From an uncultured Prevotella sp. (GTDB lineage: Bacteria; Bacteroidota; Bacteroidia; Bacteroidales; Bacteroidaceae), in assembly GCA_947304695.1 (NCBI GenBank), contig CAMZBS010000040.1:1-17871 (forward strand): a DNA stretch of 17,871 nucleotides, written 5' to 3'. Under the pieces are notes generated by a model. The model was not told the origin of the DNA. It searched no databases and was given only the letters and a program-made list of their open reading frames with translations. The position numbers and the translations under genes were made by a program. Every line of letters starts with the position of its first letter. The first letter of the stretch is position 1. Below are positions 1 through 7,426 of this stretch, in pieces.

Positions 1-944
1 GTCTTACGCTGCTGGGGATCATCGCTGGTAGTCACATAGTCCTTCGGCTTGTTCAGAAGGACATAGACCTTCTTCTCCAGTGAGACAGGATTCTCATGGA
101 AACGGATGACATCAGTGCGCATCACCTTGGTGCCCAGTTCAGTAACCACCTGACCATTGACCGTCACGACACCAGCCTGAATAAACTCGTCAGCCTCACG
201 ACGGCTGCAAACGCCAGCATTAGCCAGGAACTTGTTCAGACGAATAGGCTCATTGGGATCATAGTTTACCTCTTTATATTCTATGCGTTTCTTCAGTGAA
301 TACTTAGCATTGGGATCATAATCAGGTGTACGCTGACGATAGCCACCCTGAGGACGCTGGCCATAGCCGCCACGCTGCTGGTTATACCCACCCTGAGGAC
401 GCTGACCATAGCCGCCACGCTGCTGGTTGTAGCCACCACCTTGAGAACGCTGGCTATAACCGCCACGCTGCTGGTTGTAGCCACCCTGAGGACGCTGGCC
501 ATAGCCGCCACGCTGCTGGCCATAGCCGCCACCATACTGCTGGCGAGGCTGATAACCCTGCTGCTGCTCGTCACCTTCCTGATTGTTGTTATAACGCGGA
601 CGGTAGCCACCCTGTGGGCGAGACTGGTAGCCACCCTGAGGACGCTGACCGCCATAGCCACCTCCATAATTATTGTTTTGACGCGGACGATAGCTTCCAC
701 GCTGGGGAGCCTGGCCTTGCAGACCGGCACCAAAGCCTTCGGGGCGGAAGCCACCTTCATCGTTATTACGCTTGTTGTAAGCCGGACGCTCATAGCCACC
801 TGTGCCAGAATGCTGCTGTCCGGTGTGGATGCGTGGACGGGGTGAGCGTCCTACGGGTCTGTACTCTCGCTGGTAGCCCTCTCGGCTGCTCTGCTGTTCT
901 TGCTGAGTCTGTTCTTCCTGTTTCTTCTCGTTTTCAAATTCCAT
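1..944 (-). CDS. RluB-family 23S rRNA pseudouridine synthase with Q/G/R/Y-rich N-terminal repeat tail (3' end cut by window)
   Basis: The reading frame is open from the ATG at 944-942 to the left edge, giving 314 codons without a stop. Residues about 80-205 are low complexity, rich in Gly, Gln, Arg and Tyr, and include four tandem 15-16-residue units of the type NQQRGGYGQRPQGGY. Residues about 233-280 form an S4 RNA-binding domain (RLNKFLANAGVCSRREADEF, then VTVNGQVV and LGTKV). The final visible residues VYVLLNKPKDYVTT match the start of the RsuA/RluB/RluF catalytic domain (usually LLxKPxGxxTT). The catalytic Asp motif lies beyond the window. The family isomerises specific uridines in rRNA. 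It follows purB by 83 bases in the same direction and no promoter motif is visible between them, so co-transcription is possible. The family call is firm; the exact paralogue (RluB or RluF) is not decided. Confidence 0.88.
   Translation of the reverse strand, partial: MEFENEKKQEEQTQQEQQSSREGYQREYRPVGRSPRPRIHTGQQHSGTGGYERPAYNKRNNDEGGFRPEGFGAGLQGQAPQRGSYRPRQNNNYGGGYGGQRPQGGYQSRPQGGYRPRYNNNQEGDEQQQGYQPRQQYGGGYGQQRGGYGQRPQGGYNQQRGGYSQRSQGGGYNQQRGGYGQRPQGGYNQQRGGYGQRPQGGYRQRTPDYDPNAKYSLKKRIEYKEVNYDPNEPIRLNKFLANAGVCSRREADEFIQAGVVTVNGQVVTELGTKVMRTDVIRFHENPVSLEKKVYVLLNKPKDYVTTSDDPQQRK
339..525 (-). repeat. Four tandem 45-48-bp units coding for QQRGGY/QRPQGGY repeats
   Basis: Inside the pseudouridine synthase gene, four units of 45, 48, 45 and 45 bases repeat in frame between Tyr141 and Tyr202. 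One unit carries an extra Gly codon and one has Ser for Gly and for Pro (YSQRSQGGG). The units are nearly identical at DNA level, so the tract should be able to expand or contract without breaking the frame. Confidence 0.85.
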
Positions 945-975
945 AATACTTAATTCTTTTTTTGATAATTGTGTT

Positions 976-1005
976 GATTAATCCTCAGAACCTCACGGTT
1001 CCTGT
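976..1005 (-). other. Short hairpin with GTGA tetraloop in purB-rluB intergenic region
   Basis: On the minus strand GGAACC-GTGA-GGTTCT can form a 5-6-bp stem closed by a GNRA-type tetraloop, about 45 bases downstream of the purB stop. No T-tract follows, so it is not a convincing terminator. It may be a small 5'-UTR or processing structure of the mRNA upstream of the pseudouridine synthase gene. Confidence 0.3.
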
Positions 1006-1027
1006 TTTATAAATTGAAGAATAAAAA

Positions 1028-2374
1028 TTATATTCCAGTATAGTTCCACGGAGTGATAGCCATGAGTTCCTCCTTCACGGCATCGCTCACCTCCAGTGTC
1101 CCAATGAAATCATGGATGGTCTGATCTGTCATCGTCTGATTGGTACGGGTCAGTGCCTTCAGTGCCTCATAAGGATGCGGATAGGCCTCACGACGCAGGA
1201 TAGTCTGGATGGCCTCGGCAACCACCGCCCATGTCTGTTGCAGGTCTTCGTGAAGTTTTTCTTCGTTCAGAATCAACTTGCGCAAGCCTTTCAGCGTACT
1301 CTCGAAAGCAATCAGACTGTGTCCCATAGGCACACCTACATTGCGCAACACCGTTGAGTCGGTGAGATCGCGTTGCAAACGACTAACAGGCAATTTCTGT
1401 GCCAAAAATACTAATATGGCATTCGACAGCCCCAGATTGCCCTCAGAGTTCTCATAGTCAATGGGATTTACTTTGTGTGGCATGGCACTGCTTCCCACCT
1501 CACCTGCCTTGATCTTCTGCTTGAAGTAATCCATGGAGATATACATCCAGAAGTCACGGTCTAAGTCGATGATGATGGTGTTGATACGACGCATTGCATC
1601 AAACATAGCCCCCAACCAGTCGTAGTTAGAAATCTGGGTGGTAAACTGCTCACGCTCCAAACCAAGTTTCTCGCTTACGAACTGATTGCCAAACTCCTGC
1701 CAGTCGTACTGCGGATAAGCCACATGATGGGCATTATAATTGCCCGTAGCTCCTCCGAACTTAGCGGTGATTGGCAGCTCTTTCATGGCACGCAACTGCT
1801 CTTCCAGACGATAGACGTAGACCTTTATCTCCTTACCCAGACGTGTGGGCGAAGCAGGCTGTCCGTGAGTACGAGCCAACATAGGTACATTCTTCCACTC
1901 TTCGGCATAGTCATTCAACTGCTCAATGAGTTCCTCAAGGAGCGGATAATAGACCTGCTCCAGTGCCTCCTTAATAGAAAGGGGTACACTGGTATTATTA
2001 ATGTCTTGCGAAGTAAGGCCAAAGTGAATGAATTCCTTATAGGCATCGAACCCACCGATTTTGTCAAGTTCTTCCTTGATATAATATTCCACAGCCTTCA
2101 CGTCGTGATTAGTGACTTTCTCAATGTCCTTCACACGTTGAGCATCATCAGGCGTGAAATTACGATATATATTGCGCAGTTGCTCAAACAGAGCATGGTC
2201 AAAATCCTGAAGCTGCGGTAGCGGCAACTCACACAGTGTAATAAAATACTCAATCTCAACACGCAACCGGTAACGCACCAGCGCATACTCCGAAAAATAC
2301 TCTCCCAGTTTCTCGGTTTTTCCGCGATAGCGGCCATCAATAGGCGAGATGGCAGTCAATTTGCTTAGTTCCAT
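1028..2374 (-). CDS. purB: Adenylosuccinate lyase
   Basis: The protein is 448 aa, close to the 456 aa of the E. coli enzyme. PurB catalyses two beta-eliminations in purine synthesis: SAICAR to AICAR plus fumarate, and adenylosuccinate to AMP plus fumarate. Visible family features are the N-terminus MELSKLTAISPIDGRY, the TSQDIN motif (residues 121-126), RTHGQPASP with its catalytic-region His near residue 170, and the fumarase/lyase signature GSSAMPHKVNPID at 294-306 on the flexible catalytic loop. I place the start at the ATG at 2374, because the only in-frame extension begins with TTG at 2386 and family members begin at MEL. A TACCTTTG promoter element lies 36 bases upstream. It sits between tRNA-Val and the rRNA pseudouridine synthase gene. 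Confidence 0.97.
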   Translation of the reverse strand: MELSKLTAISPIDGRYRGKTEKLGEYFSEYALVRYRLRVEIEYFITLCELPLPQLQDFDHALFEQLRNIYRNFTPDDAQRVKDIEKVTNHDVKAVEYYIKEELDKIGGFDAYKEFIHFGLTSQDINNTSVPLSIKEALEQVYYPLLEELIEQLNDYAEEWKNVPMLARTHGQPASPTRLGKEIKVYVYRLEEQLRAMKELPITAKFGGATGNYNAHHVAYPQYDWQEFGNQFVSEKLGLEREQFTTQISNYDWLGAMFDAMRRINTIIIDLDRDFWMYISMDYFKQKIKAGEVGSSAMPHKVNPIDYENSEGNLGLSNAILVFLAQKLPVSRLQRDLTDSTVLRNVGVPMGHSLIAFESTLKGLRKLILNEEKLHEDLQQTWAVVAEAIQTILRREAYPHPYEALKALTRTNQTMTDQTIHDFIGTLEVSDAVKEELMAITPWNYTGI

Positions 2375-2409
2375 TCTTGATTTCAAATGATCTTTATCTT
2401 TTGCGACCG

Positions 2410-2417
2410 CAAAGGTA
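2410..2417 (-). promoter_or_regulatory. Bacteroidetes -7 promoter element of purB
   Basis: The minus strand reads TACCTTTG, an exact match to the Bacteroidetes -7 consensus TAnnTTTG, 36 bases before the purB ATG. No clear TTTG is found about 20 bases further upstream, so the -33 box is weak. Confidence 0.6.
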
Positions 2418-2491
2418 CTACTTTTTCATTGAAAACTAAGCAGGTTACAGTAAGATTTTTTCGAATCCAACACTTTTTATGACATTCAGAC

Positions 2492-2528
2492 AAAAGAAAA
2501 ACTGCATTTCCCATCAGGAATGCAGTTT
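2492..2528 (-). terminator. Rho-independent terminator after tRNA-Val
   Basis: Arms 2499-2508 and 2519-2528 form a perfect 10-bp stem (minus strand AAACTGCATT / AATGCAGTTT) with a 10-base loop. It is followed on the minus strand by TTTTTCTTTT. It begins 8 bases after the tRNA 3' end. Confidence 0.8.
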
Positions 2529-2536
2529 CTAATGTG

Positions 2537-2611
2537 TGGGCGTTGACGGATTCGAACCGCCGACCCTCTGCTTGTAAGGCAGATGCTCTGAACCAACTGA
2601 GCTAAACGCCC
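2537..2611 (-). tRNA. tRNA-Val (anticodon UAC)
   Basis: The minus strand folds into a full cloverleaf of 75 bases: acceptor GGGCGTT/AACGCCC, D arm GCTC/GAGC, anticodon stem TCTGC/GCAGA around loop CTTACAA (anticodon TAC, reading GUA and probably GUG/GUU codons), variable GGGTC, T arm GGCGG-TTCGAAT-CCGTC with one G-T pair, and discriminator A. CCA is not encoded; the bases that follow are CACATT, so CCA must be added by the nucleotidyltransferase. It has its own promoter and terminator. Confidence 0.97.
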
Positions 2612-2631
2612 CTACTTTTTGTAAGCGGGTG

Positions 2632-2663
2632 CAAAGGTACAATGTTTTTTTGAAACAACCAAA
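2632..2663 (-). promoter_or_regulatory. Promoter of tRNA-Val (TTTG-N20-TACCTTTG)
   Basis: TTTG at 2663-2660 and TACCTTTG at 2639-2632 on the minus strand are separated by exactly 20 bases, matching the Bacteroidetes -33/-7 pattern. The -7 element ends 20 bases before the tRNA 5' end. Confidence 0.8.
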
Positions 2664-2701
2664 TTTTTTACGCACTTTTTATTCCTTACCCTATAAATAG
2701 T

Positions 2702-2740
2702 AAAAAAAGGCTGCCATGCAGGATTGTCCCACATGGCAGC
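2702..2740 (-). terminator. Rho-independent terminator of the ompA-lipoprotein operon
   Basis: A perfect 9-bp stem (minus strand GCTGCCATG / CATGGCAGC, arms 2732-2740 and 2710-2718) is followed on the minus strand by CTTTTTTTA. It lies 46 bases past the stop of the lipoprotein gene and just upstream of the tRNA promoter. Confidence 0.85.
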
Positions 2741-2786
2741 ACCTTTGTTTTCTTATGATTTATCGCAGAAATAATCTGCAACTCGC

Positions 2787-3995
2787 TTAATCGTTCGAAC
2801 CACCCGAATGAGTTTTGGTTTCAGGGGATACCTCATGAGTAAGCTCTACCGAGGGTGTTGTCTTGCTGTAGACCACCACCTTGAAATCGGTGTACTTCGT
2901 AGGATCATCCTCACGTTGCGACCTGAAATTGAAGGTTCTGACAGTCTGCTTCAACGTCACATGAGCCTTACCCGGAGCAGGAGCATTAAAAGTATAGTGG
3001 TTTTCCTGTACAAACATGGGAACGCCGAATGTATTGTCCAAGAACTTACCGATGAGAGTCTTTGCTGTATAGTCGGCAACATAGCCCAACTTACGGCTGT
3101 AGTCCACCTGATGTGGGCCTGCAGCCACATCAAAGGTGTTGTCATATATTACCTCATCATTATTTTCAACACTCACCACTTCGGCAATCATCATGATGTC
3201 ATAGATAGAAAAGTGCTTCAGGAAGATTGACACATTGTTTCCGCCAATACGCTCAAAAGTAATTTTCTCATTTTTGTTGTCATGATTAATAATCCTGATG
3301 TTCAGATTGTCGGATCCCGGGATATACAGGTTAACCTTTACCGGATTGGTAAACACAGCACCGTCAGGACGGCAGTCAAGACCCAACACAGCGTCCTCAA
3401 TAGGCTGGTTCAATGAAACAGCCTTATTCTCAGCAGATGAAGGAGTGAACACCGTAATAGAATAAGGATCGGCAGTATTACCTGTGTTACCAGCATCGGC
3501 AGGCACAACCAGCTCGGCAGTAACAGCAGCAGGAGCACCGCTTTCATCATCGGCCAACAGGTTCTCGTCCTGATTTTCCTGATCATTGGTCACTTTCAGT
3601 TCCTCACCTGGAGTCTGATAAGAAGCATTCTTCGACACCTTGTAGAGGATCACGTCAACCTGCTTCCAGTCATCATCACCAAATGCCACATCCACCGTGC
3701 GGGGTAAATAGGCATTGTCCACAGGCGTGACAACCAATTTGCCAGTTGCCTTGGTATTCTCAAACGCACCTTCAGTAGCAGGGCCTTTGGTAACACCAGC
3801 ATAGACAAATTTAGCAGGCACATTCGACTTGACCACAAGCGTCTTACTGAGAGAGGTCGGAGCGTCTTTCTCACTCAGCTTCTCGGTCACTGTGGCTTCC
3901 TGGTCGCTGTCACCCTTATGACACGAAGCAAGTGCCATGGTCAGGGTTGCACCGAACAGCAACATAGCAGCTCCTCTGAAAATCTTTTTCATCAT
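2787..3995 (-). CDS. Secreted lipoprotein with ZU5-like segment, function unknown
   Basis: The predicted 402-aa protein starts MMKKIFRGAAMLLFGATLTM and has a lipobox ALASC with the acylated Cys at about residue 25, so it should be a lipid-anchored envelope protein. The mature part begins with an acidic, Ser/Thr-rich linker. Residues about 199-271 contain PDGAVFTNPVKVNLYIPG and later KHFSIYDIMM, a pattern I associate with ZU5-type domains of Bacteroidetes surface proteins (moderate confidence). The C-terminal 120 residues (VDYSRKLGYVADY onward) are beta-rich and unassigned. Two ATGs (3995 and 3992) are possible; an in-frame TTG at 3998 is less likely. The gene follows the OmpA-like gene by 24 bases and ends in a strong terminator, so the two are probably co-transcribed. 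No enzymatic motif is visible. Confidence 0.8.
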   Translation of the reverse strand: MMKKIFRGAAMLLFGATLTMALASCHKGDSDQEATVTEKLSEKDAPTSLSKTLVVKSNVPAKFVYAGVTKGPATEGAFENTKATGKLVVTPVDNAYLPRTVDVAFGDDDWKQVDVILYKVSKNASYQTPGEELKVTNDQENQDENLLADDESGAPAAVTAELVVPADAGNTGNTADPYSITVFTPSSAENKAVSLNQPIEDAVLGLDCRPDGAVFTNPVKVNLYIPGSDNLNIRIINHDNKNEKITFERIGGNNVSIFLKHFSIYDIMMIAEVVSVENNDEVIYDNTFDVAAGPHQVDYSRKLGYVADYTAKTLIGKFLDNTFGVPMFVQENHYTFNAPAPGKAHVTLKQTVRTFNFRSQREDDPTKYTDFKVVVYSKTTPSVELTHEVSPETKTHSGGSND

Positions 3996-4019
3996 CAATA
4001 TTCTTTAATTTTTAGTTAT

Positions 4020-5177
4020 TTACTTAATCGCTACAGTTGCGCGACGGTTATAAGCCTGGGGATTCAAAACATCCACGCCACCGGCAGCAACCACCTCAAT
4101 GTTATCACGGTTTACGCCCATCTTCACCAGTTCGTTAGCCACAACATCAGCACGTTTCTGACTCAGCTGCTGGTTGAAGGTAGCACTGCCTGTCTGGCTG
4201 TCGGCATAACCTGTAACCACAATCTTAGAACCGTTCTGCTTGGCAATATTTGCAAGATCCTTCACGTTCTGCAGATCCTTACGCGAAGCAATGTTGCTCT
4301 TTCCGATGTTGAAGAACACCGACACAGGAGCAGCCATGACCTCTTTCACCGTCACGGTCTTGGTCTCGGTCACAACAGGCTTCTGGTTCTTGAGCAACTG
4401 CTGTAGACGAGCATTCTCTGACTGTTCATCAGCAAGCTGAGCATTCAAAGCATCAATCTGACTCTGCGAAAGAGCCTTCAAGGCATCCACATCGGGAACC
4501 TTGTCCCAAGTCGACTTACCAATATTAAATAAAAGTCCGATTTCAGCTGCGAAATAGTGATCGGTCTTGGCTACTGTGTTGCCATAATCAGCAGCATGGG
4601 CAAAGACCTCATAATCAGCAAGATTATATGAAAGGTCGAGTTGAATACCGATATTTTTATTCAGACGGAAAGTGTTCAACAAACCAAAACTTGTAGCTAC
4701 ACTATTTTCGTTTTCAGTAAAGTTACGCAGCAAACCTGCACCAAAATAAGGAATGAAATTCCAGAATCGATTGGCATTATAACCGCAAATCAGGTTGTGC
4801 AGGTTGAAAAGGGCCTGTTCCTGAATGTTCATGAATTTGATTTCTCCATCCTTGGCTTCTTCGGTCGTAGCGTTATGACCCTTGAAGAAATAGGTGCCCT
4901 TCGTACGCAGTCCAATACCAGGAGTGAACCATTTGCCAATAGAGACCGAAGCGCCCAAATCCTGACGGAAATCCTTGAAAGGACTGTTAGCAAGACGAGG
5001 ATTCAGCGAGCGTTCAAAAGCAGAATAAGATGCTCCATACTGGAAGCCAGCAGTCACAAACCAGTTACTCCAGAACGAGTTTGTTGCAACGCTATACTTC
5101 TGTTCTGGCAGTTCTTCCTGAGCCATGCCAGTCACCGACACACTTGCCAGAGCCAGCATCATCAAATACTTTTTCAT
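4020..5177 (-). CDS. OmpA-family outer-membrane protein with periplasmic peptidoglycan-binding domain
   Basis: The 385-aa protein has a signal peptide (MKKYLMMLALASVSVTGMA, cut before QEELP), an N-terminal region of about 200 residues with alternating aromatic and small residues ending in GLLFNIG that fits an outer-membrane beta-barrel, and a short coiled-coil linker at about 230-265. The C-terminal OmpA/MotB domain spans about 285-385: VFFNIGKSNI, then VVTGYADSQTGSATFNQQLS, RADVV and YNRRATV. The Asp and Arg of this domain normally bind diaminopimelate of peptidoglycan, so the protein should tether the outer membrane to the wall. The start is the ATG at 5177; an upstream extension to 5222 would run through the promoter. 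A TTG-N20-TACTTTTG promoter lies 47 bases upstream. The downstream lipoprotein gene shares the transcript. Confidence 0.93.
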   Translation of the reverse strand: MKKYLMMLALASVSVTGMAQEELPEQKYSVATNSFWSNWFVTAGFQYGASYSAFERSLNPRLANSPFKDFRQDLGASVSIGKWFTPGIGLRTKGTYFFKGHNATTEEAKDGEIKFMNIQEQALFNLHNLICGYNANRFWNFIPYFGAGLLRNFTENENSVATSFGLLNTFRLNKNIGIQLDLSYNLADYEVFAHAADYGNTVAKTDHYFAAEIGLLFNIGKSTWDKVPDVDALKALSQSQIDALNAQLADEQSENARLQQLLKNQKPVVTETKTVTVKEVMAAPVSVFFNIGKSNIASRKDLQNVKDLANIAKQNGSKIVVTGYADSQTGSATFNQQLSQKRADVVANELVKMGVNRDNIEVVAAGGVDVLNPQAYNRRATVAIK

Positions 5178-5223
5178 GTCTGTTTGTTTTTTATTTGTTT
5201 TTTTAATAATCGACATTACCATG

Positions 5224-5254
5224 CAAAAGTATATAATTTCTTTTAAACCACCAA
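5224..5254 (-). promoter_or_regulatory. Promoter of the OmpA-lipoprotein operon
   Basis: The minus strand shows TTG at 5254-5252, a 20-base spacer and TACTTTTG at 5231-5224, a match to the Bacteroidetes -33/-7 consensus. The sequence between it and the ATG is very A/T rich. Confidence 0.7.
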
Positions 5255-5282
5255 CTAAAATGGAGTTTTATTTATTTTTTTA

Positions 5283-5316
5283 CAACAAAAAGACGAAAAG
5301 AAGATGTTTTTCCGTC
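5283..5316 (-). terminator. Probable terminator after mutL
   Basis: On the minus strand GACGGAAAA pairs with TTTTCGTC (one bulged G), loop about 8 bases, followed by TTTTTG. It is 23 bases downstream of the mutL stop, at the end of the long guaB-to-mutL cluster. The stem is partly A-T, so strength is uncertain. Confidence 0.5.
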
Positions 5317-5339
5317 ATTTATCCCTAGACCTCTCTCTT

Positions 5340-7172
5340 TTAGCCAAGCAACTGTTCTATATCATGTTGTGGCAAAATGCATAGGATAGCTCGTCCGTCA
5401 GGGGTGTAGTTTACATTGGAACAGGCGAAAAGCCGGTTAATAAGATGTTCCATCTCATCATTCGACAACACCTGCCCTTCTGGGATGGCCGTCTCACGGG
5501 CCAGGCTCTGGGCCAGCGTGGCATGCAACTGGCTCACATCGACCGTTCCCTGCTCTACAGCATCTGCTACTATACTGGTCACCAAGACCACAGGATCCAC
5601 TCCGTCAAGACCTGCAGGGACACCCGCCACGGCATAGCTACCACCCCCCAGGTCACTGAGATCAAATCCCAGGTCAGTAAGCTCTGACATTACTCGCTGC
5701 AACGTCACAGCTTCCGAGGGTGCGAACTGCAACACCTCGGGAAAAAGCAATCGCTGGCTATTTCCCTGATGCTGAGACATCTGTTCCAGATAGGCTTCAT
5801 AGCGAACACGGACATCGGCCCTGTGCTGGTCTACAATCATCAGTCCCGAGCGGACAGCCGTCATAATATAGCGGCCTTTATACTGGTAATGCACTGGTGA
5901 TTTGTCGGCCAACAGGTGTTCTGACGTCTCGAAGGCATCCTCAGGAAACAGTTGTTCCTGCTGTTCTTCGTCCGCATCCGTCTTACGAGCACCTTCATAA
6001 AGCTGCTGCCAGTCGGGAACGACAGTTCGCGAGGGCCGAATATCGCTCTTTGACGATCCTGTAGAGAAAGGATTATAGTCAGGGTTGTACGTCACCCGTG
6101 GCATTTCAATGCTGTCGTGCTGGGGATCAAAAAGTGGGATGTCAGGACGTCCTTCCGTGTCGAAGTCAATGGTGGGCACATCACAGAACTTTCCAATGGC
6201 GTCTTTCACAGCAGCAGACAGAATCTGCCAGATACTCTGCTCGTTCTCAAACTTGATCTCCGTTTTAGTGGGATGAATATTTACGTCTATATCGGCAGGC
6301 GCCACATCGAAATATACGAAATAGGGCACCATCATGCCTTGAGGCACCAGCCGTTCAAAAGCTCCGGCAATGGCTTTATGGAAATAAGCATGCTTCATGT
6401 ATCGCCCATTGACGAAGAAGAAATTGTGTGCTCCCTTTTTTCGGGCAGACTCTGGTTTTCCCACAAAGCCAGTTATCTTGCACAACGCTGTTTCAACATC
6501 CAACGGAAGCAGTTCCTGATTAAGTTTCTTTCCAAACACATCGACGATGCGCTGTCGAAGCGATGCTGCACGCAGATTCAGCAGTTCCTGCCCATTGCTC
6601 TGCAAGGTAAACGTAATATCAGGATAGACCAGGACAATGCGCTCAAATGCCGTCATGATATTGCTCAGCTCCGTCGCATTCGTCTTCAGGAATCTTCGAC
6701 GTGCCGGCACATTGAAGAAGAGGTTCTCAACCCTGAAGTTGGAACCCACAGGACAAGCCACTGGTTCCTGACTAACCACACGTGACCCCTGAAGCATCAA
6801 TCGTGTGCCAATGTCCTCATCCTGCATGCGGGTGGTCAGTTCCACCTGTGCGACAGCGGCCACCGACGGCAGCGCCTCGCCACGAAAGCCCATAGTGTGC
6901 AGGTCGAACAGGTCGTCTGCCTTGCGTATCTTAGATGTGGCATGACGTTCAAAAGCCAGACGGGCATCGGTCTCCGACATGCCTTTCCCATCGTCAACAA
7001 CTTGAATCAAAGTGCGTCCGGCATCAACAACCACGACGTGGATGTTCTTTGCACCCGCATCAACCGAGTTTTCCACCAGTTCCTTGATGACCGAAGCAGG
7101 CCGCTGAATGACCTCACCGGCAGCAATCTGATTGGCCACGGAATCGGGTAAAAGTTGTATAACATCGCTCAT
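5340..7172 (-). CDS. mutL: DNA mismatch repair protein MutL
   Basis: The 610-aa protein begins [20 protein letters not shown] and carries the GHKL ATPase motifs: KELVEN with the catalytic Glu near 32, DDGKGM (60-65), FERHATSKI (74-82) and [10 protein letters not shown] (95-104). [10 protein letters not shown] follows near 300. MutL couples mismatch recognition by MutS to strand removal. The C-terminal domain keeps DQH (448-450) but reads [12 protein letters not shown] where nuclease-type MutLs have DQHAxxExxxxE, and the usual CPHGRP motif near the end is TPDGRA, so the endonuclease site looks partial. The linker has QEQLF (405-409), a possible sliding-clamp-binding peptide. The ATG at 7172 overlaps the stop of the upstream small gene as ATGA, which supports this start and suggests translational coupling. 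Confidence 0.96.
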   Translation of the reverse strand: MSDVIQLLPDSVANQIAAGEVIQRPASVIKELVENSVDAGAKNIHVVVVDAGRTLIQVVDDGKGMSETDARLAFERHATSKIRKADDLFDLHTMGFRGEALPSVAAVAQVELTTRMQDEDIGTRLMLQGSRVVSQEPVACPVGSNFRVENLFFNVPARRRFLKTNATELSNIMTAFERIVLVYPDITFTLQSNGQELLNLRAASLRQRIVDVFGKKLNQELLPLDVETALCKITGFVGKPESARKKGAHNFFFVNGRYMKHAYFHKAIAGAFERLVPQGMMVPYFVYFDVAPADIDVNIHPTKTEIKFENEQSIWQILSAAVKDAIGKFCDVPTIDFDTEGRPDIPLFDPQHDSIEMPRVTYNPDYNPFSTGSSKSDIRPSRTVVPDWQQLYEGARKTDADEEQQEQLFPEDAFETSEHLLADKSPVHYQYKGRYIMTAVRSGLMIVDQHRADVRVRYEAYLEQMSQHQGNSQRLLFPEVLQFAPSEAVTLQRVMSELTDLGFDLSDLGGGSYAVAGVPAGLDGVDPVVLVTSIVADAVEQGTVDVSQLHATLAQSLARETAIPEGQVLSNDEMEHLINRLFACSNVNYTPDGRAILCILPQHDIEQLLG

Positions 7173-7426
7173 AACAGGAATTTCCAAATAACAACTAAAA
7201 CAACTATCAACAGCATCATCATCGGAAGCAGCATCCAGTTGCCGGTTCCATAGGCGGTTTTCTGTCTCCTCCGACCAGCAAAAGACATATACGAGTGCTG
7301 CGGCTGGAGCTGAGACGGATCATCAGAACCAAGTTCCCGACGGGCCCGCTGCTCAATCTCGTCAAGCAGTTCACGCCGTTCGTCAATGAAGATGGGCCTA
7401 TGGCTGAATGGACGCGGCTTCCTCAT
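7169..7426 (-). CDS. Small tail-anchored membrane protein, function unknown
   Basis: The 85-aa product begins [20 protein letters not shown], has a charged region (residues 17-33, likely helical) and ends in one hydrophobic segment (about 65-84, [20 protein letters not shown]), so it should be anchored by its C-terminus with the bulk in the cytoplasm. I choose the ATG at 7426 because AAGAAGAGAACC lies directly before it; an ATG at 7456 is possible. It overlaps the end of the OstA-like gene by 29 bases and the start of mutL by 4 bases. A short protein of this type in this position is, as I recall, common in Bacteroidales, but I know of no assigned function. The reading frame is coherent and strongly supported by its context. 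Confidence 0.75.
   Translation of the reverse strand: MRKPRPFSHRPIFIDERRELLDEIEQRARRELGSDDPSQLQPQHSYMSFAGRRRQKTAYGTGNWMLLPMMMLLIVVLVVIWKFLL

Noticed and set aside
326..946. Plus-strand frame of 206 codons (and a minus frame at 293-799)
   Set aside because: Both are low-complexity shadows of the repeat-rich pseudouridine synthase gene, whose own frame carries a clear S4 domain.
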